DNA of 8,476 nt from Thermoplasmata archaeon (lineage in GTDB: Archaea > Thermoplasmatota > Thermoplasmata > SG8-5 > JAGLSY01): NCBI GenBank assembly GCA_023137005.1, contig JAGLQE010000132.1, forward strand, positions 1-8,476. The letters are read 5' to 3'. The number at the start of each line of letters is the position of its first letter. Within the stretch, counting starts at the first letter, position 1. A model generated the notes under the pieces. That model was not told where the DNA came from. It was given only the letters and a program-made list of their open reading frames with translations, and searched no databases. Below are positions 5,421 through 8,476 of this stretch, one piece after another. Both the position numbers and the translations under genes were made by a program.

Positions 5421-7250
5421 ATGAGAAAGTTAATGCCCATTATGATCGCAATGATGTTCATAGCCATGCTATTTTCAGTGTCAATTCCAAATGCTGAAGC
5501 ATCTTATAGACTTTCTATCAAAGGAGCTACTGATTTTATTGGAGAGCCCTGGACTGGTGAGAATTATACAGGCTATGTCATTGTTGGGCTTGGTGAAGAG
5601 TCACAGAGTGAATTGGATATATCGTTAGTGGTTACTGGTGATATAGCTCAATGGTTGGTCTGGAATGGAACAGAATCTTTTACTCTATATCCAGCAGAGG
5701 AAATTATCATCAGGTTTACGATATTTTTCCCGGAATCCGCTCCTGATGAATATACTGGATTGATAACCGCCACAGGTGTTCCACCTTCAAGAGATGAAAT
5801 CAGTGGTGGCGCTGTAGTGCCAGGGAACATTGCTGTTGCAATTGGCGCAAGTGTAAATGTGCTGGGCCGGGTCTATTTCCAGGACACTATGGCCAATCAA
5901 ATTGGGGCGAACACCGTGGTGTTCAATGGTCTTGAATCAAACTTCACGGGCAATGTCACTTACAATCTAACTCAGGATGGAACATGGATAGAAACACATA
6001 AGGAGAATATTACTTCACTTCCATCTAATCAAAGCATAGAGGTCCCAATAAACTGGAACATTACCCCTCAGCTTGGTGTAGTATATGATATTTCATTCTT
6101 ACTTACAGGATTCAATGATACAATACTGGATGAAAAAATAACTCAATTCAAAATGCCAACCCCTGCAGAGATCCAAGATACTGGACATGTGCCCAATGTG
6201 ATATATGCAAATTCTGATGTTACTATTTATGCAACCGTCAGTGATGCCCAGAATGGCGATACTGAATGTGAGGCCCATTATACCATTGATAGTGGCACAG
6301 AGATCACTGGTTCGATGTCATATGATCCCAATAATGATATCTATCTTCTATTGGTTGATAATTCCAGTTATTACGAAGGGGCCATAGTAGACTACTGGGT
6401 CACATCTCATAACGATGCCTCTGGGACGGTTTACACAGATACATCCAGCACAAAGACCTTTTATGTGTTCCCGGCAAATACACCTGACCTCGTAATAGAT
6501 GAGAACAGCGTTGTTTTCACACCCTGGGACCCCTATACTCAGCCTATGAATGAAACAGATACGACCAATATTTTCATAACTGTAAAGAATACTGGCAGAG
6601 AGGGAGTTCTGAATGTTAAGGTAAGAGTATTTGACAGGGATGTTCCAATATGGAATGACACGATACCGGCCATAGCGAGTGATGGAAACTCCGACACCGT
6701 CCATTTCAACTGGGCGCCCACGGAAGGCACTCATCTATTGAGATTCGTCGTGGATCCAGATGATGATATTATTGAAACTGATGAGAACAATAATTACTAC
6801 ACATTGGATGAGATAACGATCCATGCCGCACCCTATGTGGAGCCAACCACCGGCGGCGACGACCCTACAAACAATGACCTCTCCTTCGTAGCCATACCAC
6901 TTATAATCCTCCTGGCCGTATTCCTACTCTTATTCCTTCTCAAAAAGAAAAAGAAAATAAACGTCATGGTGTACAAGGCCAAACCCACCAGGACCGACAA
7001 GGACGGAAATATGAGATGGACGTACAATTGCACCTATGGAGATGATATCAGCATAGGCAATACCGACCGCACCCCGATAAAGGCCACCAAGGGCGATATC
7101 ATCCAGGTAGAGGTCGATGGCCTGGTGGAGAGAGATGACGGGCGTATTGTGTGGCAGAGTGGCGTTGCCGTCAAGCTCCAGGATAAGATGGACAAGGCCG
7201 ATGATGTTGAGAAGATCAAAAAGATGGCCACGAAGAAAGATAAGAAATAA
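5421..7250 (+). CDS. Type I membrane surface protein with Ig-like and CARDB domains and a cytoplasmic tail
   Basis: A 609-residue protein starting at the ATG after GGAGG (5412-5416). It has a signal peptide at 1-27 (cleavage after AEA), then an extracellular region of about 460 residues. Residues 29-120 look like an NPCBM-associated or COG1470-style Ig-like domain, 145-245 a second beta-rich stretch, 248-350 another Ig-like domain, and 355-466 a CARDB domain with the typical VDPDDDIIETDENNNYYT ending (444-461). A Pro, Thr and Gly linker at 471-484 leads to one membrane helix at 488-507, a run of five lysines (508-512) and a soluble tail of about 97 residues inside the cell. The ectodomain carries 12 N-x-S/T sequons. 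Upstream, T-rich DNA at 5355-5371 may include a poor TATA element. With wecB only 22 bases downstream, the two are probably co-transcribed. Function unknown; an adhesin-like or envelope structural protein is plausible. Confidence 0.85.
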   Translation: MRKLMPIMIAMMFIAMLFSVSIPNAEASYRLSIKGATDFIGEPWTGENYTGYVIVGLGEESQSELDISLVVTGDIAQWLVWNGTESFTLYPAEEIIIRFTIFFPESAPDEYTGLITATGVPPSRDEISGGAVVPGNIAVAIGASVNVLGRVYFQDTMANQIGANTVVFNGLESNFTGNVTYNLTQDGTWIETHKENITSLPSNQSIEVPINWNITPQLGVVYDISFLLTGFNDTILDEKITQFKMPTPAEIQDTGHVPNVIYANSDVTIYATVSDAQNGDTECEAHYTIDSGTEITGSMSYDPNNDIYLLLVDNSSYYEGAIVDYWVTSHNDASGTVYTDTSSTKTFYVFPANTPDLVIDENSVVFTPWDPYTQPMNETDTTNIFITVKNTGREGVLNVKVRVFDRDVPIWNDTIPAIASDGNSDTVHFNWAPTEGTHLLRFVVDPDDDIIETDENNNYYTLDEITIHAAPYVEPTTGGDDPTNNDLSFVAIPLIILLAVFLLLFLLKKKKKINVMVYKAKPTRTDKDGNMRWTYNCTYGDDISIGNTDRTPIKATKGDIIQVEVDGLVERDDGRIVWQSGVAVKLQDKMDKADDVEKIKKMATKKDKK

Positions 7251-7272
7251 TCATCTAGCTGGAGAGAACATA

Positions 7273-8316
7273 ATGAAAGTCGTATCCATCGTAGGCGCGA
7301 GGCCGCAGTTCGTGAAGGCAGCGATGATATCCAAAGTCATTAGAAAGAAACACGAAGAGGTACTCGTCCATACTGGCCAGCATTATGATGAGGAGATGTC
7401 GCAGGTATTTTTTGATGTGATGAAGATCCCAAAGCCGGAATATAATCTGAATATCGGCTCTGGTAGCCAGGGCGAGCAAACCGCGCTGATGCTTGATGGA
7501 ATAGAAAAGGTTCTGATAAAAGAAAAGCCGGACTGGATGGTTGTGTATGGTGATACGAACTCCACATTGGCTGGCGCACTCGCGGCAGTTAAATTACATA
7601 TCCCGATAGCACATATCGAGGCTGGGCTCAGATCCTTCAATATGCATATGCCGGAAGAAGTGAATCGTAGAATAACCGACCATGTATCCAAGCTATTGTT
7701 CTGCCCTACCGAAGTGTCAGTGAAGAACCTTGAGGAAGAAGGTATCGTGGATGGTGTTCACCTTGTCGGGGATGTGATGTTCGACGCGGTCGAACATTAT
7801 GGCCAGCAGGAGACGGATATCCTTCAGAGACTTGGGCTGAAGCCGAAAGAATATTACTTCCTCACGACCCACAGACCATCCAATACGGACGATAAGACCA
7901 ATTTACAGAACATAATGACTGCTTTAGAGAATGAGAACATCATATTCCCAGCCCACCCAAGGACCGTGGCATCCATTGAAAAGCATGGAATCGAACTCCC
8001 GGACAATATCAGGAAGATAAAACCAGTGCATTACCTGGATTCCCTCACCCTGATCAAGAATGCGAAGAAGGTCATAACAGATTCCGGCGGGATCCAGAAA
8101 GAAGCTTATTTCCTGGGCACGCCCTGCATCACCCTGAGAGAAGAGACCGAGTGGGTGGAGACCGTGGAGGATGGGTGGAACATTCTTACGGGCGCGGATA
8201 CGGAGAAGATAAAGGATGGGATCGAGAACTTTGACCCCACCGGAGAAAGGAGCAGTAGCTACGGGGACGGGAAGGCCAGTGAAAAGATCGTCAAAATAAT
8301 TGAGAATGAACTTTGA
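7273..8316 (+). CDS. wecB: UDP-N-acetylglucosamine 2-epimerase, non-hydrolysing
   Basis: A 347-residue cytoplasmic enzyme interconverting UDP-GlcNAc and UDP-ManNAc, the precursor of ManNAc or ManNAcA residues in surface glycans. The start at 7273 follows GGAGAG (7261-7266) and opens at once with the family's MKVVSIVGARPQFVKA. A frame opening at 7117 would overlap the upstream gene by over 130 bases with an Arg-rich, unrelated N-terminus. Family motifs are intact: HTGQHYD 33-39, VYGDTNSTLAGALAA 91-105, HIEAGLRS 114-121, PEEVNRRITDH 127-137, TTHRPSN 198-204, DSGGIQKEA 270-278 and REETEWVET 289-297. D94, E116, E129 and H200 match the positions of the known catalytic acids and histidine. Length is slightly short of the roughly 370 usual in bacteria, as in archaeal members. 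No dehydrogenase (WecC) follows within the window. GC, near 48%, is the highest of the genes here. No clear terminator follows. Confidence 0.95.
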   Translation: MKVVSIVGARPQFVKAAMISKVIRKKHEEVLVHTGQHYDEEMSQVFFDVMKIPKPEYNLNIGSGSQGEQTALMLDGIEKVLIKEKPDWMVVYGDTNSTLAGALAAVKLHIPIAHIEAGLRSFNMHMPEEVNRRITDHVSKLLFCPTEVSVKNLEEEGIVDGVHLVGDVMFDAVEHYGQQETDILQRLGLKPKEYYFLTTHRPSNTDDKTNLQNIMTALENENIIFPAHPRTVASIEKHGIELPDNIRKIKPVHYLDSLTLIKNAKKVITDSGGIQKEAYFLGTPCITLREETEWVETVEDGWNILTGADTEKIKDGIENFDPTGERSSSYGDGKASEKIVKIIENEL

Positions 8317-8476
8317 GATTTTCCAAAAAACATTGCCATATTTCTCATATATATACCTTCCCCCCTTCGATATATAAAGCTTTTTATCAAAATAGTATTC
8401 GATACCAAAACAACTATATATGCCCCCAGACAATAGCTAAAATGGGATTGACGCGGGAATGTTCGCACCCTTGTTT
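8317..8476. other. AT-rich intergenic region after wecB
   Basis: No gene is supported in these 160 bases apart from the possible start at the edge. TATA-like runs occur near 8348-8356, 8370-8378 and 8412-8421, separated by a pyrimidine block CCTTCCCCCCTTCG (8356-8369). The first two could act on either strand, but a leftward transcript would run antisense into wecB. The sequence TTCGATA occurs twice, at about 8367 and 8398. No convincing hairpin terminator for wecB was seen. Confidence 0.4.
8412..8421 (+). promoter_or_regulatory. Candidate TATA box for a gene beginning at the right edge
   Basis: AACTATATAT follows an A-rich stretch (CCAAAACAAC) that could serve as a TFB recognition element. 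Its centre near 8418 places initiation at about 8442-8444. An ATG at 8442 opens a frame (MGLTRECSHPC) to the window end and would be leaderless. A second ATG at 8459 in another frame (MFAPLF) would have a leader of about 16 bases containing GCGGGA. Too little sequence remains to decide. Confidence 0.35.

Noticed and set aside
6945..6962. Lysine codon run that might be a frameshift or slippage site
   Set aside because: The codons alternate AAA and AAG, the frame continues intact, and a basic run after a membrane helix is the normal positive-inside signal.
5421..7250. GC rise towards the 3' end of the membrane protein gene (about 42-44% in rows sampled from the ectodomain, about 51% over 6841-7200)
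   Set aside because: The change is modest and uneven between rows, so it does not show exchange in the way the step in wzt does.
7117..7272. Longer N-terminus for wecB
   Set aside because: The added 52 residues are Arg-rich and come from the shifted frame of the upstream gene; GGAGAG and the family's own N-terminus fix the start at 7273.
7924..8433. Leftward open frame of about 169 codons across the end of wecB
   Set aside because: It lies antisense to a strongly supported gene with all its family motifs, and its translation shows no recognisable domain.
8444..8470. Possible tRNA or structured RNA in the GC-rich end (GGG...GCG...CGC...CCC)
   Set aside because: The pairing segments are short and unevenly spaced, and no T-loop or anticodon arm can be drawn.
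1..8476. CRISPR array, insertion sequence, attachment site or long repeats
   Set aside because: No spaced direct repeats, transposase-like frame or terminal inverted repeats were seen on either strand.

Overview
The window reads as archaeal DNA. TATA-like boxes sit a suitable distance ahead of the gene blocks. Shine-Dalgarno motifs (GGAGAT, GGAGTGA, GGAGG) decide most starts. Two secreted or membrane-anchored proteins are built from Ig-like and CARDB-type beta-sandwich domains and are rich in N-glycosylation sequons. A euryarchaeon, possibly of the Thermoplasmatota, fits the style of the surface proteins, but that placement is an inference; nothing here fixes the taxon.

Layout. Positions 1-4239 form one leftward gene block, transcribed from the right: wzm (ABC-2 permease), wzt (ATPase with a C-terminal glycan-binding domain), a divergent CE4-type polysaccharide deacetylase, an AAC(3)-fold N-acetyltransferase, and the first 59 codons of a probable hexapeptide-repeat acyltransferase that runs off the left edge. 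Gaps are 0, 11, 16 and 59 bases. Positions 4240-4379 are a divergent promoter region. Rightward from there come a secreted 312-residue protein of unknown function, ended by a perfect hairpin plus T-rich tract; a 609-residue type I membrane protein with Ig-like and CARDB domains and a cytoplasmic tail; and wecB (UDP-GlcNAc 2-epimerase), 22 bases after it. Positions 8317-8476 are AT-rich and hold several TATA-like boxes, one of which may drive a gene starting at the right edge.

How it works together (inference). This is part of a cell-surface glycan locus. WecB supplies UDP-ManNAc; acetyl- and acyltransferases and the deacetylase-like enzyme tailor the sugar or polymer; Wzm/Wzt export the lipid-linked glycan, with the Wzt C-terminal domain probably reading the finished chain end. 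The sequon-rich surface proteins next door are plausible glycan acceptors. No glycosyltransferase or oligosaccharyltransferase lies in the window.

The clearest structural anomaly is a base-composition step inside wzt: the ATPase half is about 41% GC, most of the C-terminal domain about 26%, and the tailoring genes that follow are similarly AT-rich. This suggests that the recognition domain and the modification genes were exchanged as one cassette while wzm and the ATPase half stayed.
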